Positions 25,306-34,478 of a DNA stretch of 63,295 nt are shown one piece after another. Every line of letters starts with the position of its first letter. Positions within the stretch are counted from its first letter, which is position 1. The stretch is from positions 1 to 63,295 of the forward strand of contig QEXX01000080.1 in the NCBI GenBank assembly GCA_003130835.1. The letters run 5' to 3'. The position numbers and the translations under genes are program-made. The stretch is from Anaerolineae bacterium (lineage in GTDB: Bacteria; Chloroflexota; Anaerolineae; Anaerolineales; UBA4823). The notes under the pieces were generated by a model that was not told the DNA's origin, did no database searches, and worked only from the letters and a program-made list of their open reading frames with translations.

Positions 25306-26202
25306 ATGAGTGCTCATTTGGTCGTCGTAGGCAGTATTAATATGGATTTAGTGGTGCGCGCCCCGCGTTTACCCCGCCTGGGGGAAACCATCCTAGGCAG
25401 CGACTTTCGCACTTTCCCAGGCGGAAAAGGGGCAAATCAGGCCGTTGCAGCAGCACGCCTAGGTGGTAAGGTGCGTATGGTCGGACGGGTTGGAGGAGAT
25501 GGATTCGGCGATGCCCTGTTAGACACGCTGAGGCAGAATCAAGTAGAGATTACCTATGTGTACCGTGATCCGCAGGCCTCCACCGGCGTGGCATTGATCA
25601 CAGTAGAAGAAAGCGGCGATAACGCCATTGTGGTTGCGCCTGGTGCAAATGGCCGCTTAAGTCCGCAGGACATCCATCAAGCTGAAGCGGCTTTTCAAGC
25701 GGCGCAGGCGGTCGTCCTTCAGTTAGAGTGCCCCTTGCCAACTGTGGAAGAAGCCATCAAGGTGGCACGTCGCTATGCAGTGCCGGTCGCCTTAAATCCA
25801 GCCCCAGCTCAAGCTCTACCCGACGAGCTCTTGCGCCAGGTGGATGTTTTGATTCCCAACCAAAGCGAATTGCAAATCCTTAGCGGTGAGGTAGAGATCG
25901 AAGAGGCTATTCAAGCCTTACAAAAGCGTGGAGTGAAGACTCTGATCGTTACCTTAGGAGAACAAGGCTGCTTGGTCGTGCAGGGAGCCGAACGGCACAC
26001 CTTAGCCGCCCATCGCGTGAAAGCCGTGGACACAACCGCTGCCGGCGATGCCTTTGTCGGGGCGTTTGCTGTAGCATGGGCGGAAGGCAAATCGCTACTG
26101 GAGGCCGCCCGATGGGGAAATGCCGCCGGCGCCTTAGCGGTTACGCGCGCCGGGGCACAGCCTTCCTTGCCAACTCGCCAGGAAGTTCTAGACCTGCTCT
26201 AG
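25306..26202 (+). CDS. rbsK: Ribokinase
   Basis: A 298-residue PfkB-family sugar kinase. The N-terminus VVVGSINMDLVVRAPRLPRLGET and the PGGKGANQAVAAARLGG motif are typical of ribokinase, as is the C-terminal DTTAAGDAFVGAF with the catalytic Asp. It phosphorylates ribose at O5 for entry into the pentose phosphate pathway. I use ATG 25306, which has GGAGGT 5 nt upstream; an open frame reaches 25231 without a ribosome site. No ribose transporter lies nearby. It converges on the RsmF-like gene, overlapping it by 4 bp at the stop codons. Confidence 0.88.
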   Translation: MSAHLVVVGSINMDLVVRAPRLPRLGETILGSDFRTFPGGKGANQAVAAARLGGKVRMVGRVGGDGFGDALLDTLRQNQVEITYVYRDPQASTGVALITVEESGDNAIVVAPGANGRLSPQDIHQAEAAFQAAQAVVLQLECPLPTVEEAIKVARRYAVPVALNPAPAQALPDELLRQVDVLIPNQSELQILSGEVEIEEAIQALQKRGVKTLIVTLGEQGCLVVQGAERHTLAAHRVKAVDTTAAGDAFVGAFAVAWAEGKSLLEAARWGNAAGALAVTRAGAQPSLPTRQEVLDLL

Positions 26203-27614
26203 AGAAAGCGGTGGGCTTTGGGAAGATGATTTTTAATGGCTTTTTCCACCACCCTCCCCCAACCTAACGGATAACCATCCACACAAATTGCCAACCACCC
26301 TTTGTGAGCCAGGACTTGGCGCTCGTTTTCTGAGAGCCAACCTTCCTGAAGCACTTCACCGCTTAGGTATTTTAGGATAGCAGGATGGTCGGCGCTGATG
26401 TTCAGTTTGAAGGCAATTTGCTCTCCCTGCAGGGCTAATAGAAAGGCATGGGAAGGCTCGATGCGATCTTTTTTGATTTCGCCTAAAAACCAACCGGGCA
26501 GGATAACCCGCAAATGTCCCGCATCGATGGCTGCCGGAGAGAGGAAATAAAGGCGATGTCCGTTCAGCATCAAGCGCAGGGGATCGATGTCTGCCGTGCA
26601 GAGGGAGGCAAGCCAATTCTGAATCTCGCGCCGTTGAGCGGGTGGAATTAGGCGGATAGGGAAAGGACGCACCTCTCGCCATTCGCCGCCGCTGCGCCTG
26701 CGTAAGACGGCGATGAAATGCCCTTCCGGAAATCCCTTGTGCGGCATCAGACGATACAGCCCGCTCCAGCTTGGCAGTTCAGTTTCGATTCCGATCCATT
26801 CTGGGTGCGCTCGCTCAAAAGCAACCCGCGTCTTAACGTCAACTAGCTCAAACTCTGGATGCGCTTTCAAAAAAGCGCCGATAACCCCCTCGTTCTCTTC
26901 GGGGGCAAAGGTGCAGGTGGAATAAACCAAGCGTCCACCAGGGCGAACCAAGCGGGCGGCTTGCGGCAAGAGACCGCCCTGACGCACAGCACAAGCGCGC
27001 ACGATCTCCGGCGACCAATCCAAACGCGCTTCTAAGCTCCGCCGAAACATCCCTTCTCCCGAACACGGGGCATCTAGCAAAACGCGATCGAAGAAAGCGC
27101 CCCATTGATCGGCAAGGCGATAAGGAGGTTCATTGGTCACCATGACGTTCCGCGCCCCCCATCGTTCGAGATTTTTTACTAAATCCCAAGCCCGTTGCGA
27201 ATGCAGGTCATTGGCAATCAACAAGCCCTGTCCGTTAAGCCGCGCAGCGATATGGGTGGCTTTGCCTCCGGGGGCCGCAGCAAGGTCGAGGACGCGCTCA
27301 CCCGGCTGGGGATCCAGAAGATCCACCACGGCCATGGCCGAAGGCTCTTGGAGGTAATACAGTCCGGCAGCGTGATAGGGATGTTTGCCCGGGCGGCTGT
27401 CTCCACCGACAAAAAAACCTTCCGGGCACCAGGCAATCGGCCGCAAATCAAAAGGAGAGAGGCGCAGGAAATCGGCAACGGAAATCTTCATTGTATTGAC
27501 GCGCAAACCGCTTTGGGGTGGCTGATTGAACACAGCCAAGAAGTCTGGAAACTCACTCCCCAGCCAACCCTGCATCCGTTCGAGAAAGAGCGAAGGAAGC
27601 TCAATCGTGCTCAC
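26199..27614 (-). CDS. RsmF/YebU-like rRNA (cytosine-C5) methyltransferase
   Basis: A 471-residue Nol1/Nop2/Sun methyltransferase. Motif I is VLDLAAAPGGKATHIA; the catalytic motifs are DAPCSGEGMFRR (motif IV, near 175-186) and YSTCTFAPEENE (motif VI, near 230). The C-terminal 180 residues form the extra RNA-binding domains of RsmF-type enzymes, ending with WLAICVDGYPLGWG. It should methylate a cytosine in 16S rRNA using AdoMet. The start is GTG at 27614, overlapping the TGA of the upstream aminotransferase (GTGA), so the two are coupled, although their functions have no evident link. Confidence 0.9.
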   Translation of the reverse strand: MSTIELPSLFLERMQGWLGSEFPDFLAVFNQPPQSGLRVNTMKISVADFLRLSPFDLRPIAWCPEGFFVGGDSRPGKHPYHAAGLYYLQEPSAMAVVDLLDPQPGERVLDLAAAPGGKATHIAARLNGQGLLIANDLHSQRAWDLVKNLERWGARNVMVTNEPPYRLADQWGAFFDRVLLDAPCSGEGMFRRSLEARLDWSPEIVRACAVRQGGLLPQAARLVRPGGRLVYSTCTFAPEENEGVIGAFLKAHPEFELVDVKTRVAFERAHPEWIGIETELPSWSGLYRLMPHKGFPEGHFIAVLRRRSGGEWREVRPFPIRLIPPAQRREIQNWLASLCTADIDPLRLMLNGHRLYFLSPAAIDAGHLRVILPGWFLGEIKKDRIEPSHAFLLALQGEQIAFKLNISADHPAILKYLSGEVLQEGWLSENERQVLAHKGWLAICVDGYPLGWGRVVEKAIKNHLPKAHRFL

Positions 27615-28966
27615 AACGAGTGTTCAACCGCCTCGTCAGCAATGGTCAGGGCTTGATCAAGGATTGCAAACCCTTCTGCAAGTTGTTCTTCGGTAATGAT
27701 CAGCGGAGGAATGATCAAAAGGATATTCCAATGCGTATAGAGAAACAAGCCGTGATCCAGCAGAAATTGGCGAATGGCAATCATCTCAGGGCTTGTGCCG
27801 TTGAAGGGTGCCAGCGGTTGTCGCGTGCGGCGATTGCGCACCAGCTCAATCGCGCCAAACAAGCCAATGGAACGTGTTTCACCCACACTGGGGTGCTTTT
27901 CACCTAGATCGTTTAGCAAGCGGTGCAAGACCTTCCCCATCTCAGCCGCATGTTCAACGAGATGATCCTCTTGCATCACTTGGATGGTGGCAATGGCAGC
28001 AGCTAGAGAAATGGGATGAGCTGTATAGGTTAATCCGCTTTGGAAAACCCGCTCGCGAAAGAATTCCGCAATTTCTTCGCGCATCGCAACGGCACCAAGC
28101 GGCGCATAGGCTGAGGTCAACCCCTTTGCCATGGTCATCAAATCCGGCACCACCCCCCAGTGTTGGACGGCAAACCATTCACCGGTGCGCCCAAAGCCGC
28201 TCATTACCTCATCAGCGATCAGCAGAATGCCATAACGATCACACAGGTCGCGCACGCCTTGCAGGTAGCCAGGTGGAGGAATGAGGATGCCATTCGTGCC
28301 AGTGACAGTTTCGATGAGAATGGCGGCAATCGTTTGCGGGCCTTCATATTGGATGATCTCTTCTAAATGGTTGAGATAATCCAGGCAGAAATCTTCTTCG
28401 GAAATGTCAGGGTTGGTGCGATGAAAGGTCGATCGATAGCGATAGGGATCGAGGAAATGCACCACACCGCCCATCAGGTTGGGCTCCCAAGCAAGGCGGC
28501 GTGGATCGCCGGTGGCTGCCATTGCCCCGGCTGTCGCCCCATGATAAGAACGATAGCGGGCTAAAATTTTATGCTTGCCACTAAAGGCGCGAGCCAGTTT
28601 AATAGCGTTCTCGTTGGCGTCAGCGCCGCCTAGGGTGAATAAAAAACGGTTCAGATCGCCGGGGGTGACTTCTGCCAGCAATTTTCCCAGCAGGGCGCGC
28701 GGTTTCGACGCCATGGCGGGCGCCACATAGGGAAGCTCTTGGGCTTGCTGGATGATGGCATCGATCACCCGCTGCTCCCCATGGCCAATGTTGACACACA
28801 TGGTCATGGAATTGAAATCTAGATAGCGCTTGCCGTGAATATCCCAAAAATAAACTCCTTTGGCGCGTTTGACCGGGATTGGAGATACGCTTCCCTGTGC
28901 AGACCAAGTCCAAAAAGTGTGTTGGAGGCTAAGGGGCAGAATTTCTTCTTCGTTTAGGTCAAGCAT
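27611..28966 (-). CDS. Class III PLP aminotransferase
   Basis: A 451-residue fold-type I aminotransferase. The segment GGADANENAIKLARAFSGKHK is the cofactor-phosphate site, LLIADEVMSGFGRTGEWFA holds the PLP Asp, and the Schiff-base lysine is in MAKGLTSAY. The N-terminus (HTFWTWSAQG) and the YAPLGAVAM stretch resemble taurine- or beta-alanine-pyruvate transaminases more than GabT; the precise substrate is not fixed by these motifs. AGGAG precedes the ATG. It is the first gene of a pair with the rRNA methyltransferase, overlapping it by 4 bp. Confidence 0.85.
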   Translation of the reverse strand: MLDLNEEEILPLSLQHTFWTWSAQGSVSPIPVKRAKGVYFWDIHGKRYLDFNSMTMCVNIGHGEQRVIDAIIQQAQELPYVAPAMASKPRALLGKLLAEVTPGDLNRFLFTLGGADANENAIKLARAFSGKHKILARYRSYHGATAGAMAATGDPRRLAWEPNLMGGVVHFLDPYRYRSTFHRTNPDISEEDFCLDYLNHLEEIIQYEGPQTIAAILIETVTGTNGILIPPPGYLQGVRDLCDRYGILLIADEVMSGFGRTGEWFAVQHWGVVPDLMTMAKGLTSAYAPLGAVAMREEIAEFFRERVFQSGLTYTAHPISLAAAIATIQVMQEDHLVEHAAEMGKVLHRLLNDLGEKHPSVGETRSIGLFGAIELVRNRRTRQPLAPFNGTSPEMIAIRQFLLDHGLFLYTHWNILLIIPPLIITEEQLAEGFAILDQALTIADEAVEHSL

Positions 28967-29350
28967 TCCAACTCCTATTCATCCTCATTTGGTAAAGCCA
29001 TCTCTATCGTAACACAAAAAGAGAAGAATTTTTGCCCGTTTGTCTTTGGCACGGATTCTCGACAGGCATCCCAAACAGACAATGTTTTGGCGGCTTCATC
29101 TCCTGGCAAAAGCGCTGTCATCGTCGTCAGCCACGGGTTCTTTTAGGCAGCGAAAGTTGTATTCGGAAAAGCCAAAGCGAGCCGCGATGTCGCAACCAAC
29201 CCGTGAAATCAAGCGACCCAATGTCGAGCATAGAAATATGGACAATTTGTAAAATATATCCCGAAAAATACTTGACAAATTGGACATATTATGTATAATA
29301 TGCAATATATAGACAAAATCTTTACAATACCAACATAAAGGAGTTTAGTC
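28967..29350. other. Intergenic region, 384 bp, divergent promoters
   Basis: No gene is supported. The right end is strongly AT-rich (29240-29340) and carries the strong promoter of the fasciclin gene. The rest shows nothing I can name. Confidence 0.5.
29272..29299 (+). promoter_or_regulatory. Strong promoter of the fasciclin lipoprotein
   Basis: TTGACA at 29272-29277 and TATAAT at 29294-29299 with a 16-bp spacer in AT-rich DNA. AAGGAG of the ribosome site follows at 29338-29343, so high expression is likely. Confidence 0.85.
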
Positions 29351-30712
29351 ATGAAGAAGATCGTCCCACTATTTAGTTTTCTTATTGCCCTTAGCTTGTT
29401 GGTGAGCGCTTGCGCTCCGGCAGCAACGCCGATGCCGCAGCCAACAGCTACCCCGATGCCCATGCCCACTGCAACCCCTATGCCAACACCCACCGAAGCT
29501 CCAAAGACCATCGTTGATATCGCTGTTGCCGACGGACGTTTCAACACTTTAGTTCAGGCTGTTCAGGCAGCCGGTTTAGCCGAAACCCTTGCAGGCGAAG
29601 GCCCGTTTACGGTTTTCGCTCCAACCGATGATGCCTTTGCAAAGTTACCAGCCGGCACCCTCGAAGCTCTCTTGGCTGACCCAGAGCAGTTAAAGAACAT
29701 CTTGCTCTACCACGTCGTGGCAGGAAAAGTCATGTCCGACCAAGCCAAAACCTTATCCGAAGCTGAAATGCTCAACGGTGATAAGGTATCCATTAAGTCA
29801 GAGATGGATAAGCTAATGATCAACGACAGCCAAGTGGTGCTTGCTGACATCGAAGCTTCGAATGGTGTCATCCACGTTATTGACACGGTCTTGCTTCCGC
29901 CTCAAAAGGCAACTATTGTTGACATTGCCAAAGAGGATGGTCGCTTTACTACGCTGTTAGCTGCCGTCGAAGCAGCCGGTTTAGTTGACACGCTCAACGG
30001 CGAAGGACCGTTCACCGTCTTTGCGCCAACCGATGATGCCTTTGCCAAGCTACCTGCAGGAACGGTTGAGGCTCTCTTGCAAGACATTCCACAGCTCTCC
30101 AGCATCCTCCTCTACCATGTTGTGCCTGGCAAATTGATGGCAGCGGATGTAACTGCAGCTGACTATCTGAAAACCGCTCAAGGCGAGTCGGTGCGCATCA
30201 AAGTCGAGGATGGAAAAGCCTACATCAACGAAGCCCAGATTATCCTGACGGACATCGAAGCTGCCAATGGAGTGATTCACGTTATCGACACTGTGATTTT
30301 GCCTGGCAAGACCATTGTTGACGTAGCCATCAACGATGGACGCTTCACCACCCTTGTCACTGCCCTACAAGCAGCTGATTTAGTTGAGACCCTACAAGGG
30401 GAAGGTCCCTTCACCGTTTTTGCTCCTACAGACGATGCCTTCGCTAAATTGCCGGCCGGTACCGTTGAGGGTCTGCTCAAAGATATCCCCACCTTAAAGA
30501 ACATCCTACTTTATCATGTTGTCTCTGGGGCAGTAACTTCGGATCAGGTGATTAATTTGACCAGTGCCGACACAGTTTTAGGCAAGCCCATCAGTATCAA
30601 AGTGGAAGATGGCAAGGTCTTTATCAATGACGCACAAGTTGTGATTGTGGATATTGTCACGAAAAACGGGGTTATCCACGTCATCGATACAGTTTTGCTG
30701 CCACCACAATAA
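29351..30712 (+). CDS. Lipoprotein with three fasciclin (FAS1) domains
   Basis: A 453-residue secreted lipoprotein. A signal peptide ends in the lipobox LVSAC, giving a lipidated Cys at 21, followed by a Pro/Thr/Met-rich linker ([16 protein letters not shown]). Three FAS1 domains follow, about 50-185, 190-318 and 322-453. Each carries the nearly unchanged blocks [22 protein letters not shown] and [10 protein letters not shown], split by variable parts, so they stem from recent internal duplication. FAS1 domains mediate cell adhesion or matrix binding. The strong promoter and ribosome site suggest an abundant surface protein. A GC-rich hairpin follows the stop. Confidence 0.95.
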   Translation: MKKIVPLFSFLIALSLLVSACAPAATPMPQPTATPMPMPTATPMPTPTEAPKTIVDIAVADGRFNTLVQAVQAAGLAETLAGEGPFTVFAPTDDAFAKLPAGTLEALLADPEQLKNILLYHVVAGKVMSDQAKTLSEAEMLNGDKVSIKSEMDKLMINDSQVVLADIEASNGVIHVIDTVLLPPQKATIVDIAKEDGRFTTLLAAVEAAGLVDTLNGEGPFTVFAPTDDAFAKLPAGTVEALLQDIPQLSSILLYHVVPGKLMAADVTAADYLKTAQGESVRIKVEDGKAYINEAQIILTDIEAANGVIHVIDTVILPGKTIVDVAINDGRFTTLVTALQAADLVETLQGEGPFTVFAPTDDAFAKLPAGTVEGLLKDIPTLKNILLYHVVSGAVTSDQVINLTSADTVLGKPISIKVEDGKVFINDAQVVIVDIVTKNGVIHVIDTVLLPPQ

Positions 30713-30746
30713 TCCAATCCTCTCTCCTCCTTCTCCTCCTCCTAAT

Positions 30747-30773
30747 CCCCGGCGCTCGAGATGAGCGTCGGGG
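30747..30773 (+). terminator. Hairpin after the fasciclin gene
   Basis: An 11-bp stem with one G-T wobble (30747-30757 and 30763-30773), preceded by a pyrimidine-rich CTCCT stretch; the T tract after it is weak. Confidence 0.5.
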
Positions 30774-30795
30774 CTATTTCACGGAGAGATCGCTT

Positions 30796-33700
30796 TTAGC
30801 GCCTGTTCGAATCTTCTCTCAGGATCGTTAGAAAAGCATTGATGACACGCGGGTCAAACTGTTTGCCCTTTTGCTCTTCTAAATACCTCAAAGCTTGCTC
30901 TTGGCTCCACGCCTTTCGATACGGTCGATCACTGGTCAGAGCGTCCCACACATCTACAACGGCAAAAATGCGCGCGGCTAAGGGAATCGCTTCGCCTTTC
31001 AAACCCTGCGGATAACCAGAGCCATCCCATCGTTCATGATGGCAATAAGGGATATCCAAAGCGGAATGTAAGAACGGTATGTTCTCAAGCATCTTAAGGG
31101 CAAACACGGGATGCTGTCGCATCAGTTCCCATTCGGCTTCGTTCAAAGGGCCAGGCTTTTGCAAAATGACATCGGGGATTGCCATCTTGCCAATATCATG
31201 CAGCAACGCCCCGCGCCGCACGCTAGCCAATTGGCGATCCTCCATCCCTAAACGACGGGCAAGTCTTAAGGTCATTTCAACCACCCGTCGGCTATGACCT
31301 TCGGTTTCCATATCTCGAAATTCCAACGCCTTTGCCCATCCCTCAATGGTAGCGTCATAAGCTTGCAAGAGTTGAAGATTCGTGTTCTGGAGGTCATTAA
31401 AGAGACGGATATTCTCGATGGCAATGGCTGCCTGACCGGCCAAGGCTTCCAAGAACGCCATCCATTCTGGGGTTGGATCCAGGGCTCGGCGCTGGTAGAT
31501 CTCTAGCACACCGATCACCTCCCCTTTAGCAACTAAGGGCACCCCAAGATAAGCTTGAAAATGCTCATCCCGAAAGCTTGAGGAACGCTCAAAAACTTTA
31601 TTCAGTTTCTCCTGATCGTGAACGGAGATGATTCGGCGTTCCAAGGCCGCCAAACCGGCCAAGCCTTGACCGAGGCGAATTTCACTATGTTGAAGAGCAG
31701 AGGTGCGAAATCCTTGACCGGCAACAAAATGCAAACTTTGGGTCTCCGGTCGGTAGAGGAGCACCGCCGCAGCGTCCACTTTGAGTTGAGATAAGACATG
31801 GCCGATCAGAATATCAAGTGTCAAACCAAGATCGAGGTTACTGCTGATCGCGTGATCAATTTGGCGCATTGAGGACAGGCGCTCTAGGCGTTGCTGAGCA
31901 GTGCGGAACTGATGGGCATTGTCGATGGCAACCGCAGCCTGACTGGCAAAAGCGGTCAACAGCGCTTCCATTTGGGCAAAATTTGAGGGCTGTTTGCTAT
32001 ATAAGTGCAACACCCCAAAATTCTGCTCCTTCACTCTCAGCGGCAAGCTGATGAAGGATCGGATACCAGCCGTTATTAAAGCCGGATTGATGGTTTGCGG
32101 TGCTTGATCGCCAAGCGCCGCTTCAAAGCGCCCGTCATCTAGGACAGAATTGCCAATGACAATCGTTTGATGACGCAACACCCATTGGGTAATGCCATCG
32201 GGGCGGACCTGATAATGCATTGGTGAGTATCCAATCTGATCTTCAGCATGTTTTCCGATCTGACCGCTTTCATCCACTAAGACAATCCCCCCATAATCCG
32301 CCTGGGTCAGTCGTTTCGCCAAGGTAACAATTTCTTGAAGCACCTGTTCAAGGTCAAGGGAAGCCGCCACAATTTGACAAGCTCTGGAGAGAGCGTCTAA
32401 TTGTTCCATGCGGAGTTGCAGATCCTTTTCGTAAGCAACCCGCTCACTGATGTCGGTGATAAATCCTTCTAGGGCAATCAAAGACCCAGCCTCATCAAAG
32501 ATTCCCTCCCCTTTCTCCCAAACCCATTTTTCCCTTCCATCGGCCGTAGTGATGCGATAGGTGATTTGAAAGGGTTTTTTCTCGGCAACCGCCTTCTGCA
32601 CGCTTTCCCAAACCATGGAGCGGTCTTCGGGGTGGATTAAGCTGGCATACGAACGCACTTGGTTGCCCACCAACGCTTCAGCGCGGTAGCCGGTCAATTC
32701 CAGACAGCCACCGCTGACAAACTCCATTGTCCATTCAGGGTCATTGCGGCAACGATAAGCCATCCCCGGCAAGTTGTTCATCAAGGTTTCTAGTCGCCGC
32801 CGGCTCTCTTGGATTAGGCGTTCGGCTGCTTTTCGTTCGGTGATATCGCGCGCCACAATTAAGACTTGTCTGGCTTTTCCTTCCCGTTGGATTGGAGAAG
32901 AATGCACTTCCACCGGCACCCTTCGTCCGCTAGGATGAAGAAATTCAAGCTCATATTTGAAGCTTTGCAACTCACCAGACAATCGGGCGCGTTGGTGTTT
33001 TAGGATTTCAGGGACAAACTCCGCTGCAACGAACTCGGTGACGCTCCGTCCAATGGCTTCTTCTGCCTGCAAGCCGGCAAAATCCAAGCCGGCTTGGTTG
33101 ACATATTGAATCACCCCTTCCATATCATGGACAAGGATGATGTCTTGCATTGTCTCAGCCAACAAGCGATATTTTTCTTCCGACTCGCGCAGCCCGTCTG
33201 CCATACGGGCTTGCTGTTCTTCGAGTTCCAAGCTGTACAAAGCGAAGGCTAGATCGCCAGCCATTTCTTGGAGTAGAGATTGTTCTTCTTTTTCGAATAA
33301 GAACTCTTTGGGCAGCGAGACGGTTAGCACGCCATATACCCTGTCGCCATAGCGCAGCGAGACGCTCATCGCAGCGCGCCCGGCAACATGCTCTGCCATA
33401 GGACAATCACTGCAAAGCGATCGAGGGTCCTCAACGAGGATCACCTCTTGTGCTTCTTTCGCTCGCTGCTCAACGGCCGTAAACTCGCTGCGCAGCAAGC
33501 GCTGGCGCATTTCCGCAAAGGCTTCTCCAAGCCCCGCTTCTACCACATTCTCTACCTGACCCTTCGAGTCAAGGGTGGCGATCCAAGCATAGAAATGACC
33601 CCCAGGCTCAATCAGGATTTCACAAGCCTTTTGCAACAGCGCTTGAGGGTCTTTTTCCCTCACGATCAGTTGATTGACAGCTCGGATTGCCCGTAAGATA

Positions 33701-34125
33701 CGATTCAGGTTGCTGGCTTTTTCCTCGAGGGCTTGCAGGTTAACGAGGGCTTCGATGCGAGCGACGAACTCCCGCATCGGCACCGAACGCAGGAGGTAAC
33801 CATCCGCGCCACATTCCAATCCGCCAGACTGCGTCTCGGAGGAAGTCTCTACCGATCCCATCAAAACAATCAACGGGCGTCTTGGGCTGGCTTCTGCTCT
33901 CAGACGTTCCCCAAGTTGGCCGCTTTGGGCTTCAAGCAGGGTGTCGCTCAGCAGGATGAGTTGGGGCCGCTTGGACTTGAGCAGAGCTAAGGCATCCTCA
34001 ACATCTTTAGCTTCAACCACCTCCATGGAAGCCTTGCGCAAAATTTCCGCAATGTCCCCCCGCAAAGCTGGATCATCTTCGATAATGAGAACCCGATAGG
34101 GTGATTGATCCAAATGCTTAGCCAT
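30796..34125 (-). CDS. REC-GAF-PAS-PAS-GAF-GAF-HD-GYP c-di-GMP phosphodiesterase
   Basis: A 1109-residue soluble signalling protein. Order: receiver-like domain (about 8-125), GAF (150-300), two PAS domains with PAC tails (about 315-560), two GAF domains (about 600-920) and a C-terminal HD-GYP domain. The HD pair stands in LLHDIGK near 974, and HHERWDGSGYPQGLKGE holds the GYP motif, so hydrolysis of c-di-GMP is expected. In the receiver the Asp of LLSDTLL may accept phosphate, but the conserved Thr and Lys are replaced (VLMGS, YLLRS). Start at 34125 fits an AAAGG ribosome site best; an upstream frame to 34245 has none. No kinase gene is adjacent. Confidence 0.9.
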   Translation of the reverse strand: MAKHLDQSPYRVLIIEDDPALRGDIAEILRKASMEVVEAKDVEDALALLKSKRPQLILLSDTLLEAQSGQLGERLRAEASPRRPLIVLMGSVETSSETQSGGLECGADGYLLRSVPMREFVARIEALVNLQALEEKASNLNRILRAIRAVNQLIVREKDPQALLQKACEILIEPGGHFYAWIATLDSKGQVENVVEAGLGEAFAEMRQRLLRSEFTAVEQRAKEAQEVILVEDPRSLCSDCPMAEHVAGRAAMSVSLRYGDRVYGVLTVSLPKEFLFEKEEQSLLQEMAGDLAFALYSLELEEQQARMADGLRESEEKYRLLAETMQDIILVHDMEGVIQYVNQAGLDFAGLQAEEAIGRSVTEFVAAEFVPEILKHQRARLSGELQSFKYELEFLHPSGRRVPVEVHSSPIQREGKARQVLIVARDITERKAAERLIQESRRRLETLMNNLPGMAYRCRNDPEWTMEFVSGGCLELTGYRAEALVGNQVRSYASLIHPEDRSMVWESVQKAVAEKKPFQITYRITTADGREKWVWEKGEGIFDEAGSLIALEGFITDISERVAYEKDLQLRMEQLDALSRACQIVAASLDLEQVLQEIVTLAKRLTQADYGGIVLVDESGQIGKHAEDQIGYSPMHYQVRPDGITQWVLRHQTIVIGNSVLDDGRFEAALGDQAPQTINPALITAGIRSFISLPLRVKEQNFGVLHLYSKQPSNFAQMEALLTAFASQAAVAIDNAHQFRTAQQRLERLSSMRQIDHAISSNLDLGLTLDILIGHVLSQLKVDAAAVLLYRPETQSLHFVAGQGFRTSALQHSEIRLGQGLAGLAALERRIISVHDQEKLNKVFERSSSFRDEHFQAYLGVPLVAKGEVIGVLEIYQRRALDPTPEWMAFLEALAGQAAIAIENIRLFNDLQNTNLQLLQAYDATIEGWAKALEFRDMETEGHSRRVVEMTLRLARRLGMEDRQLASVRRGALLHDIGKMAIPDVILQKPGPLNEAEWELMRQHPVFALKMLENIPFLHSALDIPYCHHERWDGSGYPQGLKGEAIPLAARIFAVVDVWDALTSDRPYRKAWSQEQALRYLEEQKGKQFDPRVINAFLTILREDSNRR

Positions 34126-34478
34126 CATGACCTTTGCCTTATCCGAGACGCACCTTTCCGAATGTGAGAAAATGCCGCTTTTATAGATGTCAAAGAATCC
34201 AAAGCTGTGTGCTTTGCCCCACCTCTGCCCTCCTGCGCTTAGCAAACTGAGTATCCGTCAAGGAGAAAAGCATTAAGACGATTCAGACCTTTGGGCGTGT
34301 TGGTAACGAAGCACAGTGCAGGGTTTAGGTCGTACTGAGACAGGGACTGCAAAAGCACTATCTTGACAAAGTTCGATTAACTCAATTTTACTCCAAAGTA
34401 AGATTCGTGCCGTGTGATTCCATCTCGTGAATGGAAAGTCCCAAGAATACGCCGTTCTAGCCGATGTCGTTTCTCTGC

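Noticed and set aside
29401..29520. Tandem DNA repeat ATGCCxACxGC
   Set aside because: It is explained by the Pro/Thr/Met-rich linker after the lipobox of the fasciclin lipoprotein.
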